Below, piece after piece: positions 1 through 6,799 of a stretch of DNA of 14,517 nt (its first letter is position 1; every line of letters begins with the position of its first letter). Below the pieces are notes generated by a model. The model was given only the letters and a program-made list of their open reading frames with translations. It was not told where the DNA came from and did no database searches. The position numbers and the translations under genes are program-made. Source of the DNA: Deltaproteobacteria bacterium RBG_13_61_14 (GTDB lineage Bacteria; RBG-13-61-14); NCBI GenBank assembly GCA_001797815.1, contig MGQK01000081.1, positions 80,637 to 95,153 of the forward strand. The letters are read 5' to 3'.

Positions 1-315
1 GACCAGGACGAGTGCGTGACCTGCCACAACTGCGTCCTCTCCTGCCCCTTCGGCGCCATCTTCACCCACGACGATTTCGACGTGCCCTTCAAGTGCGACC
101 TTTGCCAGGGCGACCCGCAGTGCGTCAAGGCCTGTCCCAAACAGGCGATCCAGTATGTGCCCAAGCACATCATCGGCCAGACCCAGCGCATGCGCCACGT
201 GCTCAATTACGCCAACATGCGCCAGGTCGAATACGTGGAGGCGGGCGAGAAAAAGGTGCTGCGCTACGTCCAGGCGCCCATCCCCGACCGCGGCAACCCC
301 CAGACCGGAGATTGA
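1..315 (+). CDS. 4Fe-4S polyferredoxin subunit next to AOR (5' end cut by window)
   Basis: This is the C-terminal 104 residues of an iron-sulfur electron-transfer protein; the start lies left of the window. The visible part has two cysteine sets typical of [4Fe-4S] clusters: C5-x2-C8-x2-C11-x3-C15-P, then C32-x2-C35-x5-C41-x3-C45-P. The uneven spacing of the second set resembles the HycB/DmsB/AorA type of multi-cluster ferredoxin subunit, so more clusters may lie in the missing part. The gene ends one base before the AOR start codon, so the two are surely cotranscribed. The inferred role is to carry electrons between the tungsten enzyme and cellular ferredoxin or another acceptor. The tail after residue ~60 has no cysteines and no recognised motif. 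The family is clear; the exact subunit type is an inference. Confidence 0.88.
   Translation, partial: DQDECVTCHNCVLSCPFGAIFTHDDFDVPFKCDLCQGDPQCVKACPKQAIQYVPKHIIGQTQRMRHVLNYANMRQVEYVEAGEKKVLRYVQAPIPDRGNPQTGD
307..310 (+). promoter_or_regulatory. Ribosome binding site setting the AOR start
   Basis: GGAG lies six bases before the ATG at 317, inside the last codons of the ferredoxin gene. It supports starting AOR at 317. The same frame stays open upstream to 155, but that stretch overlaps the ferredoxin gene. Confidence 0.6.
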
Positions 316-316
316 A

Positions 317-2161
317 ATGAAAGTGAAAGGCGGTTATTTCTGGAAGGCGCTCTTCGTGGACCTGAGCGCGGGCCAGGCCTTCGGCCTGCCCTTTGACGAG
401 GAATTCGCCAAGAAATATATCGGCGGCCGGGGATTCAACATCAAGTTCCTGTGGGACAACCTGCGCCGACATAAATTCAAGATCAACCCCTTCGGCCCGG
501 AAAACGTGATTTGTATGTCGCCGGGTCCGCTCGGCGGCACCTACACCGTGGCCGCCGGCAAGACCAGCTTCGCCACCATCTCGCCCGCCACCGGCATCTA
601 CGGCGATTCCTCCATGGGCGGAGTGTTCGGCCCCGAGTTCCGCCAGACCGGCCACGACGCGCTCATCCTCTCCGGCCGCGCGCCCGAGCTTTCCTATTTG
701 CTGATTGACGGCGCCAAGGTGCGGATCGTCCCCTTCCCCGAGCTCAAGGGCAAGAGCGCGCTGGAGGCCGAAGGCATGATCCGGCAGCAGACCGGCGACC
801 AGGATCTGAAGATTGCCGTGATCGGCCCGGCTGGCGAGAACCGGGTCGTCTTCGCCTGCGTCAACTCCGACTGGTCGCGGAACGCGGGCCGGGTCGGGAT
901 CGGCGCGGTGCTGGGCTCCAAGAACCTGAAGGCCATCGCGGTCCGGGGCGCCTGCGACCTGCCGGTGGCCGAGGTGGGCCAGTTGATGGAGATCACCAAC
1001 GCCGGCTTTGCCCGGCTCAAGTCGCACAAGCTCTTCAGCTTCTGGCAGGAGCAGGGGCTGATGAGCGTGGTGGATTACGTCAACGGCATCGGCGTGATGC
1101 CCACCTACAACTTCAAGGACGCCCACTTTGACCGGGCTGACCAGATCAACGGCTTCGTGATGGAAGAGCGCTACAAGATCGGAGACACCGCCTGCTTCTG
1201 CTGCCCCATGAGCTGCGGCAACGCCTGCCTGGTCAAGGAGGGCAAATATTCGGGCGCGGTCTGCGAGGGGCCGGAGTATGAGACCGCCTGCATGTTCGGC
1301 TCCAACCTGGGGATTGACAACTTCGCTTTCATTGTGCGCGCCAACCAGCTTTGCGACGAACTGGGGATTGACACCATCAGCACGGCCAACCTGATCGGGG
1401 TGATGATCGAGGCGGTGACCAGCGACCTGGTGCCGGTGGAAGAAGTGGACGGCCTGGCGCTGGAATGGGGCGATGAAGAAGGCGTGATTACGCTCATGCA
1501 CAAGATCGCGAACCGGGAGGGCGTGGGCGACACCCTGGCCGGCGGAAGCAAGGCGGTGATCGCCCGCTGGCCCCGGCTCAAGCCGATCATCAGCCAGGTC
1601 AAGGGACTGGAGCAGTCGGCCTACGACGCGCGCACCGCGGTCTCCATGGCGCTCGCCTATGCCACCTCGGACATCGGCGCCCACCACACCCGCGCCTGGA
1701 CCCTGGCCCACGAGATGGAGCAGGGCCTGAACTGGTCGCCGGAGAAAAAGGTGGACCTGGTCATGTATCACCAGACCGTGCGGCCGCTGTTTGACATGCT
1801 CGGGGTCTGCCGGCTGCCCTGGATCGAGCTGGGCTTCCCGGAGGACTATTATGAGCAGGCCTACCAGGCGGTGACCGGCGTCAAATATTCGCTTCAGGAT
1901 CTCCTGGCCAAGTCGGCGCTGCTCTATGACTTGACCCGGCTGATCGGCGTCAAGCTGGGCATCTCCCGCCAGGACGACCAGCCGCCGGACCGCACCTTTG
2001 ACCAGCCGGTGCTCTCCGGCCCGCAAAAAGGCAAGGTGGTGCGGCGCGAGGATTTTGAGGAACTGCTCGAGCTTTACTACCGCAAGCGCGGCTGGGATCA
2101 GAACGGAATTCCGCCCCAGGAGCGGGAGCGGGAATTCAGCGAGCCCTTGGTCTCGGAATGA
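317..2161 (+). CDS. aor: Aldehyde ferredoxin oxidoreductase (tungsten-bispterin enzyme)
   Basis: The 614-residue protein is full length for the AOR family (about 600-620). Family members oxidise aldehydes to carboxylic acids, or reduce acids in reverse, using a tungsten-bispterin cofactor and one [4Fe-4S] cluster, in the cytoplasm. The N-terminal GGRGFN motif (residues 36-41) and the glycine-rich stretch around PGPLGGT belong to the pterin-binding domain. The cluster ligands are visible as C293-x2-C296-x3-C300 with a distant C498, very close to the spacing in the archaeal enzyme (288, 291, 295, 494). Extra cysteines C295 and C304 flank the motif. A histidine pair at 456-457 lies roughly where the family's conserved active-site histidine is expected. 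The start at 317 has a GGAG site and follows the ferredoxin stop by one base. The substrate (aldehyde type) cannot be told from the sequence; a closely related subfamily such as an aromatic-aldehyde or carboxylate reductase is possible. Confidence 0.96.
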   Translation: MKVKGGYFWKALFVDLSAGQAFGLPFDEEFAKKYIGGRGFNIKFLWDNLRRHKFKINPFGPENVICMSPGPLGGTYTVAAGKTSFATISPATGIYGDSSMGGVFGPEFRQTGHDALILSGRAPELSYLLIDGAKVRIVPFPELKGKSALEAEGMIRQQTGDQDLKIAVIGPAGENRVVFACVNSDWSRNAGRVGIGAVLGSKNLKAIAVRGACDLPVAEVGQLMEITNAGFARLKSHKLFSFWQEQGLMSVVDYVNGIGVMPTYNFKDAHFDRADQINGFVMEERYKIGDTACFCCPMSCGNACLVKEGKYSGAVCEGPEYETACMFGSNLGIDNFAFIVRANQLCDELGIDTISTANLIGVMIEAVTSDLVPVEEVDGLALEWGDEEGVITLMHKIANREGVGDTLAGGSKAVIARWPRLKPIISQVKGLEQSAYDARTAVSMALAYATSDIGAHHTRAWTLAHEMEQGLNWSPEKKVDLVMYHQTVRPLFDMLGVCRLPWIELGFPEDYYEQAYQAVTGVKYSLQDLLAKSALLYDLTRLIGVKLGISRQDDQPPDRTFDQPVLSGPQKGKVVRREDFEELLELYYRKRGWDQNGIPPQEREREFSEPLVSE

Positions 2162-2457
2162 GCCGGGGTAAAGAGTCCATGCCCGATACCAGAAGGCCTT
2201 ACCCCCGCCTGGTCACGGTGAAATTCACCTCCCGCCTCCGCTTTGATCTCGGCCGCGATCAGGAACACGTCCGGGCCGACAGCATTGCGGAACTCCTGGC
2301 CGAACTGGAACACCGCCACGGCGATTCCTTCCGCCATTGGTCGGAGCACTACAAGATCTTTGTCAACGGATCGAGCATCGCCACGCTCCACGGCTCGAAC
2401 ACCAAGCTCGCTGACGGAGACGAGGTCGTTTTCCTCCTGCCCGTGGCCGGCGGCTGA
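2158..2457 (+). CDS. MoaD/ThiS-like sulfur carrier protein
   Basis: This 99-residue protein ends in the Gly-Gly tail (98-99) typical of ubiquitin-fold sulfur carriers. The preceding LADGDEVVFLLPVAGG matches the C-terminal signature of MoaD, the small subunit of molybdopterin synthase. In that family the tail is adenylated and thiocarboxylated and gives sulfur to the pterin dithiolene. Its place directly after AOR suggests it supplies the pterin for the tungsten cofactor, a pairing seen often in AOR operons. The ATG at 2158 overlaps the AOR stop (ATGA), which favours translational coupling. An in-frame ATG at 2179, behind a purine-rich stretch, is a credible alternative and would give 92 residues. 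No moaE, moeB or other cofactor gene is present here. Confidence 0.87.
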   Translation: MSRGKESMPDTRRPYPRLVTVKFTSRLRFDLGRDQEHVRADSIAELLAELEHRHGDSFRHWSEHYKIFVNGSSIATLHGSNTKLADGDEVVFLLPVAGG

Positions 2458-2601
2458 CCAGATTGGAAAACAGGGGTATTTCCAAGCCGCTCGCTGTCTC
2501 TATGCATTTTTGAAAACTAAAAACTAAAGACCTGACCCCATTTACAAATCTTGCGCTTTTGATCCCTCCATGATAACCTCTGCCTTTCAGGAATATTTTC
2601 C
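2458..2601. other. Spacer between the AOR operon and trpE
   Basis: This 144-base stretch is less GC-rich than the genes around it. It holds two tandem 7-base units (AAAACTA, 2513-2526) running straight into a 13-base motif (2527-2539) that resembles one arm of the palindrome after trpG. No Trp-codon-rich leader peptide and no strong terminator were seen. An AGGA ribosome site at 2589-2592 serves trpE. Confidence 0.6.
2527..2539 (+). repeat. Solo half-site of a REP-like palindrome
   Basis: AAGACCTGACCCC matches AAGCTCTGACCCC, the right arm of the palindrome at 4857-4913, at 11 of 13 bases. No inverted partner is found nearby, so this is a single arm or a decayed copy. Motifs of the form GGGGTCAG...CTGACCCC occur as dispersed palindromes near REP-associated (IS200-like) tyrosine transposases in many GC-rich anaerobes. 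Membership in that class is my inference. Confidence 0.4.
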
Positions 2602-4101
2602 ATGGACGGCGTCATTACTTTTCACCCCTCTCGCCGCGAATTCGAGCGCCTGGCGCGGCGGGGCAACCTGATCCCGGTCTATGCCGAGATCCTTTCCGAC
2701 CTGGAGACCCCGGTCAGCGCCTTTCAGCGCCTGGCCGGCTCGGACTATGCTTTTCTGCTCGAAAGTGTCGAGGGCGGAGAGAAATGGGCCCGCTATTCCT
2801 TCCTGGGCGCTGACCCGCAGGTCATCTTCCGGAGCAAGGGCAACCGCGCCGAAATCATCCGCGGCGCCGTGGCCCAGCGCCTCAACGGCTTCCGCGACGC
2901 GCTCGAACCCCTGAAAGCGCTCCTGGCCGAATACAAACCCGTGCCGGTGCCTGGCCTGCCCCGCTTCTTCGGCGGCGCGGTCGGCTACCTGGCCTACGAC
3001 ATGGTCCGCTATTTTGAAAAGCTGCCGGATGCCACGGTGGACGAACTGGGGGTCTGGGATTCGCATTTCTTCATCACCGACACCCTGGTGATCTTCGATA
3101 ACGTGCGCCATACCCTGAAAGTGGTGGTCAACGCCCACCTGGGCCAGGGCCAATCGCCTGAAAAAACTTACGCCAAGGCCTGCACCCGGATCGAGGGGAT
3201 CATCGCCCGGTTGCAAGCGCCCGTGGCCCCGCCCCCGCCCCGGCCTTACCCGGGCGAGCTCAAGTTCCAGAGCAACTTTACCCGGGCCCAATATTATGAG
3301 GTGGTTCGCAGGTGCAAAAAATATATCCGGCAGGGCGACATCATCCAGGTGGTGCCCAGCCAGCGCTTCCGGGCGCCGGCCAAAGTGGACTCGTTCGAGC
3401 TTTACCGGGCGCTCCGGCACGTCAACCCTTCGCCCTATCTTTTTTATTTGCGGCTGGGCGGAGAAACCCTGGTTGGATCCTCGCCCGAGGTGCTGATCCG
3501 GGTCGAGGGAAGACAGGCGGAGCTGCGGCCGATTGCCGGGACGCGGCCCCGGGGAAGGACGCCGGAAGAGGACCGCAAATTGGAACACGATTTGCTTTCC
3601 GATCCCAAGGAGATGGCCGAGCATATCATGCTGGTGGACCTGGGGCGGAACGACCTGGGCCGGGTGTGCAAGACCGGGAGCGTGAAGGTGACCGAGCTGG
3701 CGGTGGTCGAGCGCTACAGCCACGTCATGCACATCGTTTCCAACGTGCAAGGCGAGGTGGCCAAGGGCCGGGATTGCTACGACGTGCTCCGCTCGTCCTT
3801 TCCGGCCGGGACCTTGACCGGCGCGCCCAAGATCCGGGCGATGGAGATCATCGAGGAGATGGAGTCGGAGAAGCGGGGTTGTTACGGCGGGGCGGTCGGC
3901 TATTTCAGTTTCACCGGCAACATGGACATGTGCATTGCCATCCGCACCATCCTGATCAAGGACGGCATGCTCAACCTCCAGGCCGGCGGCGGGATCGTGG
4001 CCGACTCGAAACCCGCGCGCGAATACCAGGAGACCGTGAACAAGGCCAAGGCCCTGATCAAGGCGGTGGCCATGGCGCGAAGCGGATTGAAAGTCAGCTA
4101 A
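2602..4101 (+). CDS. trpE: Anthranilate synthase component I (TrpE)
   Basis: This 499-residue chorismate-using enzyme makes anthranilate, the first committed step of tryptophan synthesis, with ammonia supplied by TrpG. The LLES motif at residues 52-55 followed by RYSFLG is the tryptophan feedback site of TrpE, which argues against PabB. The C-terminal chorismate-binding domain shows, in order, PIAGTRPRGRT, DLGRNDLGRV, PAGTLTGAPK (GAPK at 407-410), GAVGY and QAGGGIVADS. The last motif is normally QAGAGIVADS, a mild Ala-to-Gly change. The ATG at 2602 has AGGA nine bases upstream. trpG follows after 106 bases; no trpD, trpC or other trp gene is in the window. The length is normal and the gene looks intact. 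Confidence 0.97.
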   Translation: MDGVITFHPSRREFERLARRGNLIPVYAEILSDLETPVSAFQRLAGSDYAFLLESVEGGEKWARYSFLGADPQVIFRSKGNRAEIIRGAVAQRLNGFRDALEPLKALLAEYKPVPVPGLPRFFGGAVGYLAYDMVRYFEKLPDATVDELGVWDSHFFITDTLVIFDNVRHTLKVVVNAHLGQGQSPEKTYAKACTRIEGIIARLQAPVAPPPPRPYPGELKFQSNFTRAQYYEVVRRCKKYIRQGDIIQVVPSQRFRAPAKVDSFELYRALRHVNPSPYLFYLRLGGETLVGSSPEVLIRVEGRQAELRPIAGTRPRGRTPEEDRKLEHDLLSDPKEMAEHIMLVDLGRNDLGRVCKTGSVKVTELAVVERYSHVMHIVSNVQGEVAKGRDCYDVLRSSFPAGTLTGAPKIRAMEIIEEMESEKRGCYGGAVGYFSFTGNMDMCIAIRTILIKDGMLNLQAGGGIVADSKPAREYQETVNKAKALIKAVAMARSGLKVS

Positions 4102-4112
4102 CCGCACTTTCC

Positions 4113-4188
4113 ATTTTGGATTTTAGATTTTGGATTTTGGATTAGCGGTCGGCAGGCAATCCAAAATCCGCAATCCCCAATCCAAAAT
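4113..4188. repeat. Inverted repeat of tandem heptamers between trpE and trpG
   Basis: The left arm (4113-4143) is four 7-base units, three ATTTTGG and one ATTTTAG, plus ATT. The right arm (4158-4188) is four units of the form AATCCNN plus AAT. The arms match as inverted repeats at 26 of 31 positions around a 14-base centre (4144-4157), so the trpEG transcript could form a long hairpin here. There is no U-run after it, so a Rho-independent terminator is unlikely. The pattern resembles the short tandemly repeated repetitive (STRR) sequences of intergenic regions. It probably originated as a repeat rather than as a regulator. Confidence 0.8.
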
Positions 4189-4207
4189 TTGTGCTAGGGA
4201 CAAATTG

Positions 4208-4786
4208 ATGTTGCTCATGATAGATAACTACGACTCCTTCACCTACAACCTGGTCCAATACCTGGGCGAGCTGGGGGCCGCGGTCAAGACCTTCCGCAAC
4301 GACAAGATTACGATCGCCGAGATCGCCCGGATGCGGCCCCGGCAGATCGTGATCTCGCCCGGGCCCTGCACGCCGAAAAAGGCCGGGATCTCGGTGGAGG
4401 TGGTCAAGCACTTCGCCGGCCAGGTGCCCATCCTTGGCGTCTGCCTGGGTCACCAGAGCATCGGCGCGGCCTTCGGCGCCAAGATCGTGCTCGCCAAGCG
4501 CCTGATGCACGGCAAGACTTCGCCCATCCGCCACGACGGCCAGACCATCTTTAAAAACCTGCCCGACCCCTTCTCCGCCACCCGCTACCATTCCCTTTTG
4601 ATTGAGCGCAAGTCCCTGCCCGAATGCCTGGCTATCTCCGCCTGGACCCGGGAAGGCGAGATCATGGGCGTCCGCCATAAAAAGTTCCTGGTCGAGGCCA
4701 TCCAGTTCCACCCAGAATCTATCTTAACCGCCGAGGGCAAACACCTCCTGAAAAACTTCCTCGCCCTCTCTTCCCGCGCACGCTAG
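4208..4786 (+). CDS. trpG: Anthranilate synthase component II, glutamine amidotransferase (TrpG/PabA)
   Basis: This 192-residue class I glutamine amidotransferase hydrolyses glutamine and passes ammonia to TrpE. It opens with LMIDNYDSFTYNLVQYLGELG, the standard family N-terminus. The catalytic nucleophile is C79 in GVCLGHQSIG and the His-Glu pair is H168/E170 in QFHPES. The oxyanion segment SPGPCTP is present at 50-56. The ATG at 4208 follows AGGGA (4196-4200) by seven bases; an open frame back to 4130 is only repeat DNA. The protein may also serve p-aminobenzoate synthesis, as TrpG and PabA cannot be separated by sequence alone. The last residues (after LALS) differ from the duplicated tail copy downstream, so the present C-terminus may be a secondary product of that rearrangement. 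Confidence 0.95.
   Translation: MLLMIDNYDSFTYNLVQYLGELGAAVKTFRNDKITIAEIARMRPRQIVISPGPCTPKKAGISVEVVKHFAGQVPILGVCLGHQSIGAAFGAKIVLAKRLMHGKTSPIRHDGQTIFKNLPDPFSATRYHSLLIERKSLPECLAISAWTREGEIMGVRHKKFLVEAIQFHPESILTAEGKHLLKNFLALSSRAR
4723..4770 (+). repeat. Direct repeat copy 1: end of trpG
   Basis: These 48 bases inside the 3' end of trpG recur at 4921-4968 with only two differences (C/G at the eighth base and C/T in an Asn codon). The start-to-start distance is 198 bases, and the copies bracket a palindromic element. Confidence 0.9.
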
Positions 4787-4856
4787 AGGCTTGAGGAGTT
4801 TATCCAGGCATTCGTTTCTTGACCAAGACAAGTATAATTGGTAGTAGTGTCGTTTA

Positions 4857-4913
4857 GGGTCAGAGCTTCACTTGGAAGATAACTGAGTTAAGTTTCATGT
4901 GAAGCTCTGACCC
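4857..4913. repeat. Palindromic REP-like element downstream of trpG
   Basis: Two perfect 15-base inverted arms, GGGTCAGAGCTTCAC (4857-4871) and GTGAAGCTCTGACCC (4899-4913), enclose a 27-base loop. The element sits exactly between the two copies of the trpG tail. Its arm sequence is akin to the solo half-site at 2527-2539. It resembles the non-autonomous palindromes spread by REP-associated tyrosine transposases, but no transposase gene is nearby. Confidence 0.75.
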
Positions 4914-4920
4914 CCATCTT

Positions 4921-4983
4921 CTTAACGGCCGAGGGCAAACACCTCCTGAAAAATTTCCTCGCCCTCTCCGGGGCGTAACGCAC
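4921..4983 (+). pseudogene. Duplicated 3' end of trpG
   Basis: These bases encode, in one frame, LTAEGKHLLKNFLALSGA and a stop at about 4976-4978, repeating the C-terminus of trpG. The 48-base core (4921-4968) is 46/48 identical to 4723-4770. The rest of trpG is absent, so it cannot be a gene. The LSGA ending could be the original C-terminus displaced by an insertion, with the functional gene now ending in SSRAR. One Asn-codon difference is silent and the other is in a Thr codon (ACC/ACG), also silent, so the repeat has changed little at the protein level. Confidence 0.75.
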
Positions 4984-5051
4984 GTAAGACTTCTTCTCCC
5001 TCTTTTCCGGCCGGCCACCCGAGAAAAAGATTCGAGCAGGCGCAGGTTGAT

Positions 5052-5963
5052 TCAAGCCGGTAGCTCAACCCGGTATTTCTCGATCAGGTGGTCCGGGAAA
5101 AAGGACTCTTTGGCCTGGCGAAGGCCCGGCTCGCCCAGATCCTGCTCGCGGTTGATCCAGGCGACGTCCGGCCAGGCGTTTTTCACGTATTCGTGGGTCA
5201 GGGTGGGGTAAAGGCCCTCGAGCTCGGGGTTGGCCTTTTCCACGTGGATGACCGCGGTGTCCGGGTTCAAACTCTCGCCCAGGGAGAAAGCCTGGATCTT
5301 GCCGGCTACCGCGATGCAGGCGCCGGCAAAGCTGAGCCGATCGGCATGGCGCAGGGCGATGGCGATCGAGCGGTGTTCCAGCCGCAGGCCCGGGTCTTCC
5401 TCGCAGTGCTTGAGGTTGCACCAGTATTCCTGCAGCTCCAGGCACTGCTGCACCAGCTCCGGGGTGAACGGGAGGTAAGCCCAGTCGTGGCTGCCAGTAA
5501 AGCGCTTGATGTGGTTGCGCTTGCGCGAGTAGCGCCGGCCGGCCAACGTGGCCAGCGCTTCCCGCGAATACACGTAATCAAAGTTGTCCCGGTCCGGGGT
5601 GATCACCAGCTCGGGCAGTTCCGGGGCCAGCGCCTTGGCCACGGCCGCGGGCACCCGCTCCATCCGGCCAGGATGACCCGCCTGCGCCATCGCCTGGAAC
5701 AGGCGCTTGACCTCTCTGAAATCCAGCTTCGGCCCCTTCGGCGGAAAGAGGTAAGGCAGGGTCCCCTCGATCGGCGCGGCCATCAGATAAAGCACCTCTG
5801 CCGCAACCCGCCAGGAAAAGCGGTTCTTATGGTTCCACATGAAGAGATTGGTAAAAGTAAGCTCGGAGATCTCGGGCGGAAACCGCCGCAGGAAGTCGGT
5901 GATGACTTCACGGTCGCCGAGTTCAAGCTCTTTGAATCCGGGCAGGCGAAAGGGCTGATCCAT
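5052..5963 (-). CDS. DUF2156 protein (phosphatidylglycerol lysyltransferase C-terminal-like fold)
   Basis: This 303-residue protein has the hallmarks of the DUF2156 family, which shares the tandem GNAT-like fold of the catalytic part of MprF. Signature segments are FTNLFMWNHKNRFSW (37-51), DNFDYVYSREALATLAGRRY followed by SRKRNHIKRF (126-155), and WINREQDLGEPGLRQAKES near the end, ending in LIEKYRV. It lacks the MprF membrane domain, so it is cytosolic. Stand-alone members are common in anaerobes, and their substrate is unknown to me; aminoacyl transfer from aminoacyl-tRNA is possible but unproven. The start at 5963 is preceded by AGGAG (5970-5974 on this strand) with six bases between. It is the last gene of the leftward cluster, separated from rubrerythrin by a heptamer-repeat hairpin, so cotranscription is uncertain. 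Confidence 0.88.
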   Translation of the reverse strand: MDQPFRLPGFKELELGDREVITDFLRRFPPEISELTFTNLFMWNHKNRFSWRVAAEVLYLMAAPIEGTLPYLFPPKGPKLDFREVKRLFQAMAQAGHPGRMERVPAAVAKALAPELPELVITPDRDNFDYVYSREALATLAGRRYSRKRNHIKRFTGSHDWAYLPFTPELVQQCLELQEYWCNLKHCEEDPGLRLEHRSIAIALRHADRLSFAGACIAVAGKIQAFSLGESLNPDTAVIHVEKANPELEGLYPTLTHEYVKNAWPDVAWINREQDLGEPGLRQAKESFFPDHLIEKYRVELPA

Positions 5964-5982
5964 GCGGAACTCCTGGAGAGGC

Positions 5983-6084
5983 TTTAGGCGTTAGGCATTA
6001 GACTTTAGGCTTCAGGCCGGAGCAAAGATACTATTCATTATTGAATAAGTCCCCCTTGGAGCCTAAGGCCTAAAGTCTAAAGCC
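5983..6084. repeat. Inverted repeat of tandem heptamers between rubrerythrin and DUF2156
   Basis: The left side (5983-6017) is exactly five 7-base units: TTTAGGC, GTTAGGC, ATTAGAC, TTTAGGC, TTCAGGC. The right side (6061-6084) is three inverted units plus GCC: GCCTAAG, GCCTAAA, GTCTAAA. The best arms (5999-6017 with 6061-6079) pair at 17 of 19 positions around a 43-base AT-richer centre. The architecture copies the trpE-trpG repeat with a different unit sequence. It could act as a processing or stability hairpin in the leftward transcript, but it lacks a terminator-type U-run. Confidence 0.8.
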
Positions 6085-6090
6085 TCTCTT

Positions 6091-6594
6091 TTACTCCACT
6101 TGTATGAACTTATCGCGCTTGGCCCCGCAGACCGGGCAGGTCTCCGGCGGAATTCCGTCCACCACGTAGCCGCACACCGAGCAGACGTGGAAGTGGGACT
6201 CCCGCTCCGCGGCCAGGTCGCTCATCGCCTGCTTGTAAAGCGTCTTGTGGTATTCCTCCGCGTCCTTGGCCTGGGTGAAGGCCAGGCGAGCGGCGTTGTC
6301 GTCGTCGGCCTCCGCCTGCTTGATGAATTGGGGGTAGTGGTTCTCGCTGACAATGGTCTCGCTCTCGAAGCTCCGCTGCAGGTTTTCCTCGGTGTTCCGG
6401 ATAATCCCCATCAAGCGGAGCGCGCGGGTGGCGTGGACAAACTCGGCCGCACTCACCGCCCGAAACAGTTTGGCGATCTGCGGATACCCGTCCTGCTCCG
6501 CCTTTTCGGCAAAGCTGCGCAGGCGGACGGTGGCCTTGGCCTCGCCCACAAACGCCTCGAACAAGTTCTTTTCCGTTTCGGTCATTCCGTCCAT
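6091..6594 (-). CDS. rbr: Rubrerythrin
   Basis: This 167-residue rubrerythrin is a cytosolic peroxidase that reduces hydrogen peroxide at a diiron site using electrons from rubredoxin. The four-helix ferritin-like domain (about 1-130) shows E18, the E51-x2-H54 pair, acidic ligands around E77-E84, and E113-x2-H116. The C-terminal rubredoxin-like domain binds one iron through C138-x2-C141 and C153-x2-C156 (CPVCGAKRDKF). It is slightly shorter than the classical ~190-residue enzyme and of normal domain order. GAGGAG lies five bases before the ATG at 6594, so I prefer that start over the in-frame ATG three codons later. The rubredoxin gene lies 43 bases upstream in the same direction, matching its electron donor. 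Confidence 0.95.
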   Translation of the reverse strand: MDGMTETEKNLFEAFVGEAKATVRLRSFAEKAEQDGYPQIAKLFRAVSAAEFVHATRALRLMGIIRNTEENLQRSFESETIVSENHYPQFIKQAEADDDNAARLAFTQAKDAEEYHKTLYKQAMSDLAAERESHFHVCSVCGYVVDGIPPETCPVCGAKRDKFIQVE

Positions 6595-6637
6595 GGCTTC
6601 TCCTCGTCCGGTGCCGGGCCAAACTTTCCGCCCGCGC

Positions 6638-6799
6638 TTAATTCAGCGGCTCGAACTGGTCCTTTTCCGCCCCGCACTGAGGGCAGGTCCAGTCGTCCGG
6701 CAGTTTGGCAAAGGGTGTCCCCGCCGGCACCCCGTTGTCCGGGTCGCCCGCGGCGGGATCATAAATATAACCGCACACCTGACATTCATACTTCTGCAT
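6638..6799 (-). CDS. Rubredoxin
   Basis: This 53-residue protein has the usual rubredoxin length and both iron-binding knuckles: C6-x2-C9 (CQVCGY) and C39-x2-C42 ([12 protein letters not shown]), with the [12 protein letters not shown] and LPDDW segments between. It carries single electrons in the cytoplasm, here most likely to rubrerythrin or the ferritin-like protein beside it. The start at 6799 is set by a strong AGGAGGGAAGG directly upstream. The frame stays open for 46 more codons, but that translation is arginine/serine-rich nonsense, and another frame there encodes a reductase remnant. Confidence 0.96.
   Translation of the reverse strand: MQKYECQVCGYIYDPAAGDPDNGVPAGTPFAKLPDDWTCPQCGAEKDQFEPLN

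Larger units (their letters stand above)
4787..5051. other. Spacer between convergent trpG and DUF2156 genes
   Basis: This 265-base noncoding stretch holds the palindrome and the second copy of the trpG tail. A TATAAT hexamer at 4833-4838 has no convincing -35 partner, so I do not call a promoter. No clear bidirectional terminator is visible between the converging genes. The last ~60 bases, ending at the DUF2156 stop codon, show nothing recognisable. Confidence 0.55.

Noticed and set aside
155-316. 54-codon upstream extension of the AOR frame
   Set aside because: It overlaps the cysteine-rich ferredoxin gene in another frame, reads as Arg/Ser/Thr-rich nonsense, and the ATG at 317 has a good ribosome site and the family N-terminus.
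203-2026. 607-codon open frame antisense to AOR
   Set aside because: It is an artefact of high-GC codon bias: the translation is His/Gly/Ala/Asp-rich with no domain, while the + strand encodes a complete AOR.
2587-4107. 506-codon open frame antisense to trpE
   Set aside because: It shadows an intact trpE almost base for base and has no recognisable motif.
4833-4838. Perfect TATAAT after trpG
   Set aside because: No -35 element at a proper distance and no + strand gene follows before the convergent DUF2156 gene.
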